Origin: Comamonadaceae bacterium
GTDB lineage: Bacteria > Pseudomonadota > Gammaproteobacteria > Burkholderiales > Burkholderiaceae_C
Assembly (NCBI GenBank): GCA_021286965.1
Contig: JAJTBK010000026.1
Span: forward strand, 1 to 5,296
DNA length: 5,296 bases
Direction of reading: 5' to 3'
Shown here: positions 5,201 through 5,296 of the stretch, one piece after another
Layout of the letters: every line of letters begins with the position of its first letter
How positions within the stretch are numbered: position 1 is the first letter of the stretch
Program-made: the position numbers and the translations under genes
Notes under the pieces: model-generated
What the model was told of the DNA's origin: nothing
What the model saw: only the letters and a program-made list of their open reading frames with translations
Databases searched by the model: none

Positions 5201-5296
5201 GGCAGACGTGCCTGACCCATGGGCGCGGAGGTGCCTCCGAAGCCCAAGGGAGCCTGGGCCACCACATAGAAGGGGGCGCTGAGAGCCAAAACGGCT
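5201..5296. other. Unassigned sequence upstream of the abiE promoter
   Basis: No gene can be supported here. The minus-strand frame leading into the antitoxin is open but has no start context and crosses the promoter. Small symmetries occur (CGGAGG/CCTCCG at 5226-5239 with a 2-nt centre), too tight for a convincing terminator. It may be the edge of a neighbouring gene or element that continues outside the window. Confidence 0.4.

Noticed and set aside
5226..5239. CGGAGG/CCTCCG inverted repeat as a terminator of an upstream gene
   Set aside because: The 2-nt centre is too small for an RNA loop and there is no T-run on either strand.
5146..5289. Longer antitoxin start with an extra 48 residues
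   Set aside because: It would place the promoter and ribosome binding site inside the coding region. The family's winged helix starts right after ATG 5145.
1..5296. Insertion sequence, CRISPR or att-site duplication explaining the recombinase break
   Set aside because: No terminal inverted repeats, transposase, spaced repeat array or long flanking direct repeats could be found around 1490 or 2090; only a 6-bp shared word.

Overview
This 5.3 kb window is GC-rich with compact, overlapping genes, almost all on the minus strand. It looks like a piece of a mobile or accessory island from a high-GC proteobacterium. The recombinase and AbiE protein styles fit beta- or gammaproteobacteria, but nothing here fixes the genus. 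There is no rRNA, tRNA, CRISPR array or recognisable insertion sequence.

Layout, following minus-strand transcription from right to left. (1) Positions 5145-3534 hold an AbiE-type (type IV) toxin-antitoxin pair: a winged-helix AbiEi/DUF6088-like antitoxin, then an AbiEii nucleotidyltransferase toxin overlapping it by 8 nt. A good sigma70-like promoter sits just upstream, with inverted repeats around both its -10 and -35. (2) Positions 3361-2891 hold a small zinc-finger-like protein, with a perfect 9-bp-arm palindrome touching its ribosome binding site. (3) At about 2753-2091 lies the catalytic N-terminal part of a large serine recombinase, cut off within its recombinase domain. (4) At about 1491-2090, on the opposite strand, is a fragment of an ImmA/IrrE-type zinc metallopeptidase with its HELGH motif but no start or native end. 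(5) At about 1490-915 is the C-terminal part of a serine recombinase that appears to belong to a different subfamily. (6) Positions 918-550 and 539-66 hold two tandem, visibly homologous small proteins with a ParB/KorB-like helix-turn-helix. They are coupled to the recombinase remnant, and a clear Rho-independent terminator at 22-44 closes the operon.

The central 1.8 kb (915-2753) is therefore a scar: two recombinase remnants flank a metallopeptidase remnant in the opposite orientation. This suggests successive insertions and deletions of integrative elements at one place. The metallopeptidase frame is open through the antisense of both recombinases (918-2777), so automatic gene callers may report one false 619-residue plus-strand protein. 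The AbiE pair looks intact and is probably the functional cargo. The two HTH genes are intact, but their native promoter was presumably lost with the 5' half of their recombinase. The most interesting biology is the recombinase-linked tandem HTH pair, the zinc-finger/recombinase pairing, and the two operator-like regions at 3371-3410 and 5161-5200.
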